A DNA stretch of 31,082 bases. Origin: JBCCFW01 sp039029535. GTDB taxonomy: Bacteria; Acidobacteriota; JBCCFW01. The stretch lies in assembly GCA_039029535.1 (NCBI GenBank), contig JBCCFW010000087.1:1-31082 (forward strand), given 5' to 3'. Positions 1 through 7,771 of the stretch are shown here, piece after piece (position 1 is the stretch's first letter; each line of letters begins with the position of its first letter). The notes under the pieces were generated by a model. It made no database searches. It was not told the origin of the DNA and was given only the letters and a program-made list of their open reading frames with translations. The position numbers and the translations under genes were made by a program.

Positions 1-1161
1 CAGGACCTGAGTCCGGCCCCACCCTTCTGTGTCGAGAATGAGAAGCTCGACTCAGAGGGTGTCACTCGGCTTCGCGCCGAGGCCAACGTGAAGTGCGTCG
101 CTCCCGATGCGAGCACCTGGGCCGCATTTCGCTACGACCCACGAAGACAGAGCCCAGCCCGAAGGAAGCGGGAAGGATGGGGCCGCAAGGCCCTGGGCAT
201 CGGCCCGCGTAGCCGCACGGGTCGAGGCGTGACCGTCGCGATCCTCGATTCGGGGGTCGACGCGGAGCACCCGGCCTTCGCGCACCACGAGGCGGCTGGG
301 AGGATCGAACGCACGAGCTGGACCTGCGGCTGCAGTCCCAAGCCCTGTCGCAAGCCCGAGTGTCAGCACGACGAGCGGGGACACGGCACGCAGTGCGCCA
401 GCGTGTTCTTCGGACAGCACCACAAGTTCATGACCGGCATCGCTCCGGGAGTGAGGCGGATCCTCGTCGGGAAGGTCTTGAACGAGTCGGCCAAGGGCAG
501 CACCACGGCCCTGGCCAAGGCGCTCTGCTGGGCAGTCGACGAAGGTGCTCAGGTCATCCTGATGGCGCTGAACTTCGACTTCTCGAGTGCCATCACTCGG
601 GTCAAGGGCAAGAAGCAACGCGTGAGCACTCTCGACGTCGCTCGGGTCTCTCATCAGTACAGCCTCGTGACGCTCCTCTTCAGCGGCTTGATCAAGCGCC
701 TGACGGATCGGAACCCCGACGTCTCGCCGCTCTTCGTGGCATCGGCCGGCAACGCCAGCCGGCGTCGGAAGAACGCACCTCTTCAAGAGGTCGGCCCGAC
801 CACGCCGGCCAACCTCCCCGAAGTCATCGCAGTGGGGGCCTTGAGCGGCAAGTCCGGGGCGCCCTACAAGATCTCGACCTACTCGAGCGACAAGCCCGAC
901 ATCGCCGCTCCGGGGCAACTCGTGCTCTCGGCGACCCGCAGGGGCAAGACCAGGGACTTCACCGACACCTCTGGCACGAGCATCGCGGCCGCTCACGTCG
1001 CCGGCGCCGCCGCGCTCTGGGCGGAGGAGCTCGAGCGACGGTTCGGCAGGAAGCCCACCGCGGACGAGCTTCGAGACCAGTTGTTTCAGAGCGCATCCCT
1101 ACAAGACATTGGTGGCCGCCATCGGCACGACAGCGGTCATGGCATCGTCCAAGTCCCCTAG
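1..1161 (+). CDS. Subtilisin-like S8 serine protease (5' partial)
   Basis: The reading frame is open from the first base of the window, so the N-terminus lies upstream; an internal GTG at 88 is unlikely to be the true start because in-frame sequence continues above it. Counting from the first window codon, the S8 catalytic triad is visible: Asp83 in AILDSGVD, His128 in RGHGTQ and Ser327 in SGTSIAAAHVAG, with the oxyanion Asn251 in VASAGN. The usual Pro after GTSxAA is Ala here. An insert between the Asp and His blocks carries four closely spaced Cys (109, 111, 116, 121), with another at 132, possibly a disulfide knot or metal site. The C-terminus (GHGIVQVP) looks complete. The gene lies 30 bases upstream of an orphan and heads a run of same-strand genes with an ECF sigma factor and a kinase. 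Family assignment is secure; substrate and location are unknown because the N-terminus is missing. Confidence 0.9.
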   Translation, partial: QDLSPAPPFCVENEKLDSEGVTRLRAEANVKCVAPDASTWAAFRYDPRRQSPARRKREGWGRKALGIGPRSRTGRGVTVAILDSGVDAEHPAFAHHEAAGRIERTSWTCGCSPKPCRKPECQHDERGHGTQCASVFFGQHHKFMTGIAPGVRRILVGKVLNESAKGSTTALAKALCWAVDEGAQVILMALNFDFSSAITRVKGKKQRVSTLDVARVSHQYSLVTLLFSGLIKRLTDRNPDVSPLFVASAGNASRRRKNAPLQEVGPTTPANLPEVIAVGALSGKSGAPYKISTYSSDKPDIAAPGQLVLSATRRGKTRDFTDTSGTSIAAAHVAGAAALWAEELERRFGRKPTADELRDQLFQSASLQDIGGRHRHDSGHGIVQVP

Positions 1162-1191
1162 AGCCACCACCTCCGAAAGGACGGATCATTC

Positions 1192-1545
1192 ATGTGCAAC
1201 ATCCAGGGAAGTCAGCTAGGAGTCGGCAGCTACATCGGGCTGTCTGGTCACGGAACGATCGACGAGTACATGAGACTCGACACACACGAAGATCAGCTGG
1301 CCTTCCAGAAGGAGCACGCTGCCTTCTGGATCGTGGTCAATCCCGACAGCAGCATGGAGAGATGGTATCTCTCCGAGTCCTTCGTCAGGACCGGCCCTCA
1401 TCTCATCGTCTTGCACGGGGAGGATCCGGACAAGGACCCTCCCCAGTGCGAAGCTTGGGTTCGGGAGTTCGAACGAGGACGGGGAAAGCTCGAATGCCAT
1501 GCCATCCAGGCCGAGATCAGCCGCATCGACGCGGTGGAAGGCTGA
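1192..1545 (+). CDS. Hypothetical protein, 117 aa
   Basis: I do not recognise this protein. The ATG at 1192 is preceded by a purine-rich GAAAGGA element (about 1175-1181) at good spacing. The product is acidic, has no signal peptide or membrane segment, and looks like a small globular alpha/beta protein: an N-terminal Gly-rich stretch (QGSQLGVGSYIGLSGHG), a central strand pattern around FWIVVNP and WYLSESF, and an acidic helix-rich C-terminus. It lies between the S8 protease and the sigma factor with short gaps (30 and 25 bases), so cotranscription is likely. It could be an adaptor, inhibitor or substrate of the protease, but that is inference from position only. Confidence 0.65.
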   Translation: MCNIQGSQLGVGSYIGLSGHGTIDEYMRLDTHEDQLAFQKEHAAFWIVVNPDSSMERWYLSESFVRTGPHLIVLHGEDPDKDPPQCEAWVREFERGRGKLECHAIQAEISRIDAVEG

Positions 1546-1570
1546 GCCGCAAGTGCTCCGAGCAGTTCCA

Positions 1571-2179
1571 ATGACCAACGAAACCCACCACCGAGACGTC
1601 GACGACGGCGATTCGCCTCGCCCCCGCGGAGAGGCCACGATCCTTCTCGATCGCGCCAGCCAGGGAGACGAGAAGGCCCGCAACGAATTGCTGTCCATCC
1701 TTCACGACGAGCTGAAGCGGCGAGCACGCTTCATCTTGCGTGGGCAGCGAGGGAGTCTTCAGCCCACGCTGCTCATCAACGAGGCCTACATTCGACTGTT
1801 CGGGGAAGGGCCCAAGCCGAACTTCGAGGACAGCGGCCACTTTCTCTCGGTCTGCGCTCAGGCGATGCGGCACGTTCTCCTCGACCACGTCCGTCGCAAG
1901 GGCCGCAAGAAGCGTCAGGCTCCCGACCACGACCCGTTCGAGGACCTGGCCCGCCAGTACGAAGAGCGCGCCATCGACCTCCTGAGCGTCGACCGGGCCC
2001 TCGATGCTCTCGCGAGAGAGAAACCCGAGCTCGTCACGCTCGTCGAGATGAAGTTCTTCGCTGGCGCCACCATGGAGGAGATCGCCGAAGCGACGGGAAG
2101 GGCCAAGCGCAGCGTCGAGCGCGACTGGACCCTGGCGCGCTCCTGGCTGCGTCGCGAGCTGGGAGACGACTTGGAATGA
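1571..2179 (+). CDS. ECF-like RNA polymerase sigma factor (kinase-linked type)
   Basis: A 202-aa protein of the ECF-like sigma-70 family common in Planctomycetes and Acidobacteria. Region 2 is seen around residues 24-110, including TLLINEAYIRLF (66-77) and FLSVCAQAMRHVLLDHVRRK (91-110), which form the core-binding and -10-recognition helices. Region 4 is a helix-turn-helix at about 145-195, with LVEMKFFAGATMEEIAEATG and the recognition helix AKRSVERDWTLAR. Starts further upstream would run into the preceding gene, so the ATG at 1571 is preferred although its ribosome site is weak. The stop is 4 bases before the start of a large Ser/Thr kinase. This sigma-kinase adjacency is a known arrangement in Planctomycetes in which the kinase is thought to replace an anti-sigma factor. 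No anti-sigma gene is visible here. The promoters it recognises cannot be inferred. Confidence 0.9.
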   Translation: MTNETHHRDVDDGDSPRPRGEATILLDRASQGDEKARNELLSILHDELKRRARFILRGQRGSLQPTLLINEAYIRLFGEGPKPNFEDSGHFLSVCAQAMRHVLLDHVRRKGRKKRQAPDHDPFEDLARQYEERAIDLLSVDRALDALAREKPELVTLVEMKFFAGATMEEIAEATGRAKRSVERDWTLARSWLRRELGDDLE

Positions 2180-2183
2180 GCCG

Positions 2184-5100
2184 TTGAGCGAGAACCGCTT
2201 CGATGAGGTTCAGTCGCTCTTCCGACGGGTCTGGGACGTCCCGAAGGAGGAGCGCGAACCTCGACTGCGTGCCGAGACCGAAGACGACGACCTGGTCCAG
2301 GAAGTCCTCGAGCTTCTCGACTGGAATGATCGATGTGGCGCGTTTCTCGAACCGCCCATCGACCACCAGCCTCGCAATCGTCGAGGCGATCTCATCGACA
2401 AGCGGTATCAGCTCGAAAACGAGCTCGGGAGTGGTGGCTCCGGGAAGACCTGGCGCGCCATCGACACCTACACGGGTAACCCGGTCGCGGTGAAGCTTCT
2501 CGATGCTCCGACGTTCAGGCGCCGGGCCGTCCTCGGTGCCGAGCTTGCTGCGCTGCGCATGCTCCGCCTTCCTCAGGTCATCCACCTGTTGGACGACGGC
2601 ACGACCGAGCAAGGCGGCTTCATCGTCACCGAGATCGTCGATGGGGCGCCCTTCCCAGGGCCCGTGTTCCCGCTGAGCTGGGACCGGGTCCTGCCTCGAC
2701 TCCTCGGCTTGCTCGAGGCACTCGATCGCCTGCACCACGCGGGCTTCATCCACCGGGATCTCAAGCCCGAGAACGTCTTCGTCAGCGATGACGGCATCGT
2801 CACCCTTCTCGACCTCGGCCTCGCCCGTGACCTCAGCGTTCCGTTGGCACCGTGGGAGGAAGGCGCCGGCACTCGAGCCTACGCAGCACCCGAGCAGATC
2901 GAGGGTGAGCGCCTCACCCCCAGCTCCGACCTGTACTCGGTCGGTGTCATGGTGCACGAGGCCCTCACCGGACAACTCCCGCGGGAGATCGATGGCGACG
3001 AGATCCTGCTGCCCACCGAGGCTCGGGCCCTCCTCGACCGGCTCCTCGCCGAAGACCCACTCCACCGCCCAGCGACGGCCTCAGAGGCGCTCGCATGCCT
3101 CGACGCCGGTCATCGCAGCGTGGGAGTGCTCGGCGAGCTTCCGGTCCTGGCGACGGGCACCTTCCAGGGAGAGCTCACCGAGGCCCTGCATCGAGGCGAG
3201 TCGCTCGACCTCTGGGGGCCACCGGGGAGCGGGCGCACGAGCTGCCTGGAGTCGATCGCCGCCGGGCTCGAGAGTGCCGGCCACGTCGTTCACTGGTCTC
3301 GCGAGGGACAACAGGCGTTCACCAGCATCGAAGCCTGGCTCGACGAAGCCACGCTTTCGTCCATCGCGCCCTCCGGTGGCTTTGCCGACAACCTGCTCTC
3401 GCGATTGCTATCGGACCTGCCCACCACCTCCGTCTTCCTCGTCGACGACACGGAGAACATCGACGAGTCCTCGGCCCAGCTTCTCGAGCACCTGCGTCGG
3501 GAGCGCCCCGTCCTTCGCACTTACGCTGCTCCGCGCGCCGAGGCCCGCGCTCTCCCGCGCATGCTCCGTTCTCAGCTCGAGCCACTCTTCCGTGGCCCCG
3601 AGTGTCTTCACTATCTCCGCAGCGATCCTGCCCGTCTCCTGCTCGACGCCACGCAGGGCTGGCCGGGTCGCGTGGTCGGGGAGCTCTCATCGTGGCTCCG
3701 CACGGGGCTGGCCTCGTGGGAGAACGAAGCGCTCGTCCTGTCGCGTGCCAGCCTTCAACGACTGCAGGCCCAGCCCCGGCGTCCGGTCTATCCACGCCGA
3801 CCGGCTCACGGGCTCTCCGACCTCGCCCGTCGCCTGCTACACGTCCTGGCCGATGTCGGGGACGAGGCCGACACGACCCTCCTGTCGCGGAGCTGCGACT
3901 CACCCACGTGGACCGTCGATGCGGAGCTCGAGTCGCTGGTCGAACGGGGTTATTTGTGTCGATCAGGCGATGGGCGCCACCTCGTTCTCGCCCTTCCCAC
4001 GGATTCCCATGATCCGGAGTCTGATGCGTGCTTGAGCACGGCTCATGGCTTGCTTGCCGACGAGCTACCCCCTGGCGATCCAAGACGTCTTCGTCACGTG
4101 CTCGCTGCTCGGCGCCTCCACCTCTTGCCCGAAGAGATGGAGGCTCGCGCCGAGCGCGCGGAGCGCGACGGAGACGAGAGCACGGCCTTCACCATCGTCC
4201 TCGAAGCGTTGAACCTGCGGCGCCGTCGTGGTGATGACGTCCTCTCCTTGTTGACGCGTGCACTCAAGCTCGCCGTTCGCCTCGGCACGGCCACCGAGCT
4301 GGAGCGCGTGCTGCGTGAGCTCGAGCTGACCGCATCATCAGAGCCGATGGCCCGCGAGCTGGAGACCCTCGCCCGCGCAGCTTACGGGGGCCTGCAACGC
4401 GATGGTCTGAGAGCGCTCGAGCAGCTCGAACGCTCGCAACCGCTGGACGACATCGAGCTCGAGCTCATGCGCCACTCGGTGCGTTTCACCATCGCACAGA
4501 GGAGCGCACCCGACCGCCTCCCCGAGATGCTCGACGAGCTCGCCGAGTCCACGCTCGTCAAGAACGTCGAGGGGCGCCGCCTCCTGCTCAGCCAGCGCGC
4601 CTGGCTCCACTATCACGCCTACCGTTTCGAGGAGGCTGCTGCCCTGCACGTCCAGGCCGCCGACATTGCCTCGGTTCCGAGTGAATGCACCGCGTCACTC
4701 CTCTCCGCGGCGAACGCACAGCTCGACGGCGGCCATCATGAGGATGCCCTGTGCTTGGTCGACGATGCGCTCGAACGGCTCGGTTCGTGTCGGCATCTCT
4801 TGCTCGAGAGCTGGGCGGCCTGGCTCAAGCGCTCGGCCCGCTATCGAATGGCGCACCGAGATCGCCCCGACCTCGAGCTCATCGAGGCCGCCCGCTTGAC
4901 CGGACTCCACGACTACGAAGGCAACATCCTCCTCTTCGAAGCGGCCTTCGCCTGGCGGGCTCAGCGCTTGGAGCTTGCTCGTCAGCTCGCCTCCGAGGTT
5001 GCACGCCTCTGGCGCCGCACGCAGCGACCGCACCTGATCCCCCTCGCCGAGGCGCTCCGCGTCGCTGCGGGAGGCGACATCGGCGACGATGAGCTGAAGA

Positions 5101-5339
5101 CGCTCCGCGCCCAGGCAGCAGAGCTCTTCCACCCCGGTCTCGCCCTCCAAGCACTCGGCCTTCTCTGCCTCGGTGAGAAGAAGGTCGACGTGAGCGAACA
5201 GCTCGCGCTCGAGTTGGCCAACACCTTCCCGCGTTCGATCTGGTCACGTCGCCGAGAGATCATGTCGGTGGAGGAGGCCCTCCGAGCCTGCGACGTGCGC
5301 CCACCTCCACTCGCCGAGAACGCCCTAGAAGCCTCGTGA
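2184..5339 (+). CDS. Hanks-type Ser/Thr kinase with AAA-like and helical-repeat domains
   Basis: A 1051-aa cytosolic protein with no membrane segment. The start is TTG at 2184, 4 bases after the sigma stop. Residues 1-60 form the short helical prelude (FDEVQSLFRRVWDVPKEERE...FLEPP) seen before many planctomycete kinases. The kinase domain is at about 74-308: Gly loop GSGGSG (82-87), Lys104 in VAVKLL, catalytic HRDLKPEN (190-197), metal-binding DLG at 210-212 in place of DFG, and APE at 235-237. The essential kinase residues are present, so it should be active. An NTPase module follows: a Walker A-like GPPGSGRT (345-352) with Arg in place of the conserved Lys, and a Walker B-like VFLVDD (417-422). 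A winged-helix-like segment (about 545-610) and a long Leu/Ala/Arg-rich helical, TPR-like region reach the C-terminus. The order kinase-AAA-TPR recalls PknK-type regulators. It probably senses a signal through the helical array and modifies the adjacent sigma factor; that link is inference. Confidence 0.9.
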   Translation: MSENRFDEVQSLFRRVWDVPKEEREPRLRAETEDDDLVQEVLELLDWNDRCGAFLEPPIDHQPRNRRGDLIDKRYQLENELGSGGSGKTWRAIDTYTGNPVAVKLLDAPTFRRRAVLGAELAALRMLRLPQVIHLLDDGTTEQGGFIVTEIVDGAPFPGPVFPLSWDRVLPRLLGLLEALDRLHHAGFIHRDLKPENVFVSDDGIVTLLDLGLARDLSVPLAPWEEGAGTRAYAAPEQIEGERLTPSSDLYSVGVMVHEALTGQLPREIDGDEILLPTEARALLDRLLAEDPLHRPATASEALACLDAGHRSVGVLGELPVLATGTFQGELTEALHRGESLDLWGPPGSGRTSCLESIAAGLESAGHVVHWSREGQQAFTSIEAWLDEATLSSIAPSGGFADNLLSRLLSDLPTTSVFLVDDTENIDESSAQLLEHLRRERPVLRTYAAPRAEARALPRMLRSQLEPLFRGPECLHYLRSDPARLLLDATQGWPGRVVGELSSWLRTGLASWENEALVLSRASLQRLQAQPRRPVYPRRPAHGLSDLARRLLHVLADVGDEADTTLLSRSCDSPTWTVDAELESLVERGYLCRSGDGRHLVLALPTDSHDPESDACLSTAHGLLADELPPGDPRRLRHVLAARRLHLLPEEMEARAERAERDGDESTAFTIVLEALNLRRRRGDDVLSLLTRALKLAVRLGTATELERVLRELELTASSEPMARELETLARAAYGGLQRDGLRALEQLERSQPLDDIELELMRHSVRFTIAQRSAPDRLPEMLDELAESTLVKNVEGRRLLLSQRAWLHYHAYRFEEAAALHVQAADIASVPSECTASLLSAANAQLDGGHHEDALCLVDDALERLGSCRHLLLESWAAWLKRSARYRMAHRDRPDLELIEAARLTGLHDYEGNILLFEAAFAWRAQRLELARQLASEVARLWRRTQRPHLIPLAEALRVAAGGDIGDDELKTLRAQAAELFHPGLALQALGLLCLGEKKVDVSEQLALELANTFPRSIWSRRREIMSVEEALRACDVRPPPLAENALEAS

Positions 5340-5424
5340 CGGCCACCTTGGCGGACTTCTCGTTGCCTTGACGTACCTCTTCACGAGCCGACGAATCATT
5401 AGATCGGCACTTGGAGAAAGTACA

Positions 5425-5688
5425 ATGAGTGCACTAACAGTCACCTTCGAAGACATCCAGCGCAGCCTGACCAACCTCGACGTCGACGACAAGCAGAGGT
5501 GGAGCCGGCTCCTGTCCACGGCCGGTCAAGAACCCCAGCCCTCATCACGGGCCCTCGACCGGCTCCGTGAAGTTCACCGGGCCATCGAACCCTTGTTCGT
5601 CGCCTTGCAGGAGAGCCCACTACTGGCTCCCCGCTGGAGATCGACCATCGAGTCCCTTCAGGAGTCGCTCGCCGAGATAGGAGCGTGA
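5425..5688 (+). CDS. Hypothetical helical protein, 87 aa
   Basis: A small protein of unknown function. The ATG at 5425 has a strong ribosome site, GGAGAAAG (5413-5420), which argues against the TTG 57 bases upstream. The sequence is nearly all helix-forming, with heptad-like hydrophobic spacing (LDRLREVHRAIEPLFVALQE and STIESLQESLAEI), no Cys, no signal peptide and no membrane segment. It lies 85 bases after the kinase gene. A TTGACG hexamer at 5368-5373 in that gap might be a -35 element, but no good -10 follows at 16-18 bases, so its own promoter is unproven. It may be a fifth member of the sigma/kinase cassette. Confidence 0.65.
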   Translation: MSALTVTFEDIQRSLTNLDVDDKQRWSRLLSTAGQEPQPSSRALDRLREVHRAIEPLFVALQESPLLAPRWRSTIESLQESLAEIGA

Positions 5689-5700
5689 GCTTCAGTCCCT

Positions 5701-5734
5701 GCCGCGGGTCCGTCAGTCCGAATCCACCCGCGGC
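5701..5734. terminator. Inverted repeat between convergent genes
   Basis: GCCGCGGGT (5701-5709) is perfectly complementary to ACCCGCGGC (5726-5734) with a 16-nt loop. It lies 12 bases after the stop of the 87-aa gene and 26 bases from the stop of the converging VOC-SRPBCC gene. No U tract follows on either strand, so it is at best a weak bidirectional terminator or an mRNA 3'-end stabiliser. Confidence 0.4.
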
Positions 5735-5760
5735 GCTTGACAGTGGAGGCTCCCGCTTGC

Positions 5761-6585
5761 TCAGCGGTGAGCGAGCTCTGCGAGGCGCAGGTCGTGACGC
5801 AGGCAGACGTCGACATGCACCAGCAACTCCGTCCAGGCCTCGGCGTGAGCGAAGGCGCTATTGCGCCCCCGTCCATCGTCGACCCAACCCGACTCGGTGA
5901 TGCCCACTCGGCACCCGTCGTCGCCCGGCGTGAACGAGAACGTCACCCTCGTGCGGTACGCGCAGTGGTGCGCCGTCCAGGTGAAGTCCACGCGCTCATC
6001 CCGCCGAAGCTCATCGACGTGCTGCGGGCTGCACGCCTTCTCGTTCCACCACCACTCCACGACCTCGCCCGTGCGCAGGTCGCCGCTGGCCCGATGCAGG
6101 TAGCTCTGCTCGAGCGCGCTCGCCTCGGTCAAGGCCGAGAAGACCGTCGCCACGTCGTGACCGAAGCGTCGGCCGACCGTGAATCCGACCGGTCCCTCGC
6201 CCAGGGGTCGCTCATCGACCTCGACCGCCGCGCCTTCGTCGACCGGCTCGAAGAGCCAGAGAACGACGTCACCGGGGATGCGCAGGACCGCATGCCGCTT
6301 GCCGTGGGGGGCAAGCGGCGAGTCCAGCTCCTCGGCGCCACCCTCGAGCGCCCGTGCCAGCGCACGCTTCAAGTGAGTGACCTCCAACTCGACCACCGGT
6401 CCCTCACCTCCGCCGCCGTGCTCGGCCGCAAGCACGCCGAGACCCGACGCCGGCACGCCGAGCCGCGACCAGTTGGTTCCGTCGCCCTCCGCGAGCGGCA
6501 AGTCGAAGTGACGCCGCAACCAGTCGACGGCCGGACCGAGCGCGGCCGTGCGCAGGATCGCCTGATAGGAGAGAACGAGATTCAT
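5761..6585 (-). CDS. VOC (glyoxalase-like) domain fused to SRPBCC/AHSA1-like domain
   Basis: A 274-aa cytosolic fusion. Residues 1-115 resemble a vicinal-oxygen-chelate half (LSYQAILRTAALGPAVDWLRRHF..., then ...HAVLRIPGDVVLWLFEP). Residues 131-272 resemble the START-like AHSA1/SRPBCC fold: FTVGRRFGHDVATVFSALTEASALEQ at the start, RVTFSFTPGDDGCRVGITESGW in the middle, and an AWTELLVHVDVCLRHDL helix at the end. Obvious VOC metal ligands are not evident, so the first half may only bind a ligand. ATG at 6585 is preceded by CGGAGA. It lies 33 bases downstream of the short-chain dehydrogenase on the same strand, so the two are probably one transcript. SRPBCC domains hold hydrophobic ligands; the actual ligand is unknown. 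Confidence 0.8.
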   Translation of the reverse strand: MNLVLSYQAILRTAALGPAVDWLRRHFDLPLAEGDGTNWSRLGVPASGLGVLAAEHGGGGEGPVVELEVTHLKRALARALEGGAEELDSPLAPHGKRHAVLRIPGDVVLWLFEPVDEGAAVEVDERPLGEGPVGFTVGRRFGHDVATVFSALTEASALEQSYLHRASGDLRTGEVVEWWWNEKACSPQHVDELRRDERVDFTWTAHHCAYRTRVTFSFTPGDDGCRVGITESGWVDDGRGRNSAFAHAEAWTELLVHVDVCLRHDLRLAELAHR

Positions 6586-6618
6586 CGGCGGTCTCCGCGA
6601 TGCGCGATCGGGTTCGGA

Positions 6619-7365
6619 TCAGGTCAGGAGCCGACCACCCTCGACCGGGATGAAGGCCCCGGTCGTGTAGTCGGAGTCCCAGCAGAACAAGATGGCTCGA
6701 ACGACGTCCTGCGGACGACCCGCCCGCTTGAGCACGGTCCGAGCGATGGCCTTGTCCGCCTGCTTCACGTCGTAGCGCTCCGGCAGCAGCACCGGCCCGG
6801 GCAGCACCGCGTTGCAGCGGACCTTCGGCGCCAGGGCACGCGCCAGGCACTGGGTCATCATGAGGACGCCGGCCTTCGACACCGAGTAGGGCAGGTACTT
6901 CGGCCAAGGGCGGAGCCCCCCCGCGCAGCCGATGTTGACGATGAGCCCACCGTCCTCCTGCTTGCGCATCCGCTCCCCGGCCCGGTGGGCGCAGAGGAAG
7001 CTCCCGGTCAGGTTGACGTCGAGGTGCCGCCGCCAGGTCTCGGTGGTCAGGTCCGCGAAGTCGACCGGCGGCTCGAAGATCGCCGCGTTGTTGACGAGCA
7101 GGTCGAGCCGGCCGAGCTCGGCGTCGACCGCCTGGAAGGCGGCCTCGACCTCCTCCTCCTCAGTGACGTCGCAGGGCAAGGCCAGGTGGCCGTCGCCCAG
7201 CTCGGCGAGCAGGCTCTCGGCATCCTCGCGCGAGGAGCTGTAGGTGAAGGCCACCCGGGCCCCTCGCTCCGCCAACGCCAGGACCGTCTCCCGCCCCAGC
7301 CGGACCGCCCCGCCCGTGACCAGGGCGACCCGGTCGACCAGGCTGTTCTCCATCTCTGCGGACAC
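6619..7365 (-). CDS. Short-chain dehydrogenase/reductase, pteridine-reductase-like
   Basis: A 248-aa classical-length SDR. The cofactor motif TGGAVRLG (17-24) matches the TGxxxRLG form of pteridine reductases (FolM/PTR1 type) and suggests NADP(H). Also visible are CDVTEE (65-70), the structural NNAA (92-95), VNLTGSF (117-123), and Tyr160/Lys164 in YSVSK, followed by NAVLPGP (185-191). At the position 13 residues before Tyr160, where SDRs carry the catalytic Ser and pteridine reductases an Asp, this protein has Cys147 (IGCAGG). The GTG at 7365 has TAGGAG six bases upstream; an in-frame ATG at 7353 is the alternative. It is first in a two-gene operon with the VOC-SRPBCC protein. It probably reduces a carbonyl or pterin substrate; specificity is not determinable. 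Confidence 0.88.
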   Translation of the reverse strand: MSAEMENSLVDRVALVTGGAVRLGRETVLALAERGARVAFTYSSSREDAESLLAELGDGHLALPCDVTEEEEVEAAFQAVDAELGRLDLLVNNAAIFEPPVDFADLTTETWRRHLDVNLTGSFLCAHRAGERMRKQEDGGLIVNIGCAGGLRPWPKYLPYSVSKAGVLMMTQCLARALAPKVRCNAVLPGPVLLPERYDVKQADKAIARTVLKRAGRPQDVVRAILFCWDSDYTTGAFIPVEGGRLLT

Positions 7366-7582
7366 GCTCCACTCCTACTACCCGACGCCATCCCGGGTCC
7401 GCCGGAATCCTACCGCCCCCCATCCCGGCGCCAATGGCTGTCACGACCTGCCGGGAGGGGCGTCTCCATGGGAAAGCCGCTTCCGCGGTGCGTCCGGCGG
7501 GCGCGAACGGGGGTTCGCCCCCTGGGTCCGGCGCCCCGGATGAGGAGAAAAAACGTCTCGTCCGTGACCCAAAGTGTCAATC

Positions 7583-7600
7583 GGCCGGCACGTGCCGGCC
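7583..7600. promoter_or_regulatory. 18-nt perfect palindrome upstream of sigma-54 promoter
   Basis: GGCCGGCACGTGCCGGCC is a perfect dyad centred about 180 bases upstream of the predicted sigma-54 start site. That is a plausible distance for an enhancer-binding protein acting through DNA looping. It could alternatively be a hairpin serving the divergent dehydrogenase region. Confidence 0.4.
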
Positions 7601-7702
7601 ATTCCGGCGTTTTTCTTGCGGCCAATCCGACACGACGGCGGACGAGAAAGAAGAGCGAAAACGATGAGCTAAATCATTGAAAACAAGGTGCAACGGTCAG
7701 TT

Positions 7703-7717
7703 TTCCGAGTCTCGGAA
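7703..7717. promoter_or_regulatory. Interrupted palindrome just upstream of sigma-54 promoter
   Basis: TTCCGAG-T-CTCGGAA is a perfect 7+1+7 dyad about 62 bases upstream of the predicted start site and 27 bases before the -24 element. Its position suits a second activator site or a repressor operator. The sequence does not match an activator site I can name. Confidence 0.4.
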
Positions 7718-7744
7718 CCGGCGCTTTCTCATCGAAAAGCGAAC

Positions 7745-7761
7745 CTGGCACGACCATTGCT
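7745..7761 (+). promoter_or_regulatory. Sigma-54 (RpoN) -24/-12 promoter
   Basis: CTGGCACGACCATTGCT matches the sigma-54 core consensus YTGGCACG-N4-TTGCW at every specified base. The -24 GG is at 7747-7748 and the -12 GC at 7759-7760, with the required 10-bp spacing. Eleven fixed core bases would occur by chance only about 0.015 times in 62 kb of strand under equal base frequencies. The predicted start is near 7772, and the promoter reads rightward into a region with no protein gene that ends in a terminator. Confidence 0.75.
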
Positions 7762-7771
7762 TCGTAGTCAG

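Noticed and set aside
360..1574. A 404-codon frame overlapping the S8 protease
   Set aside because: The overlapping frame encodes an intact catalytic triad, whereas this one is Arg/His/Gln-rich shadow text.
5368..5398. TTGACG as a sigma-70 promoter for the 87-aa gene
   Set aside because: No acceptable -10 hexamer at 16-18 bases; the best match needs about 19-22 bases.
5737..7680. A 647-codon open frame on the plus strand
   Set aside because: It is antisense to the clear VOC-SRPBCC and SDR genes, and its translation is low-complexity Arg/Pro/Glu text with no domain; a GC-rich shadow frame.
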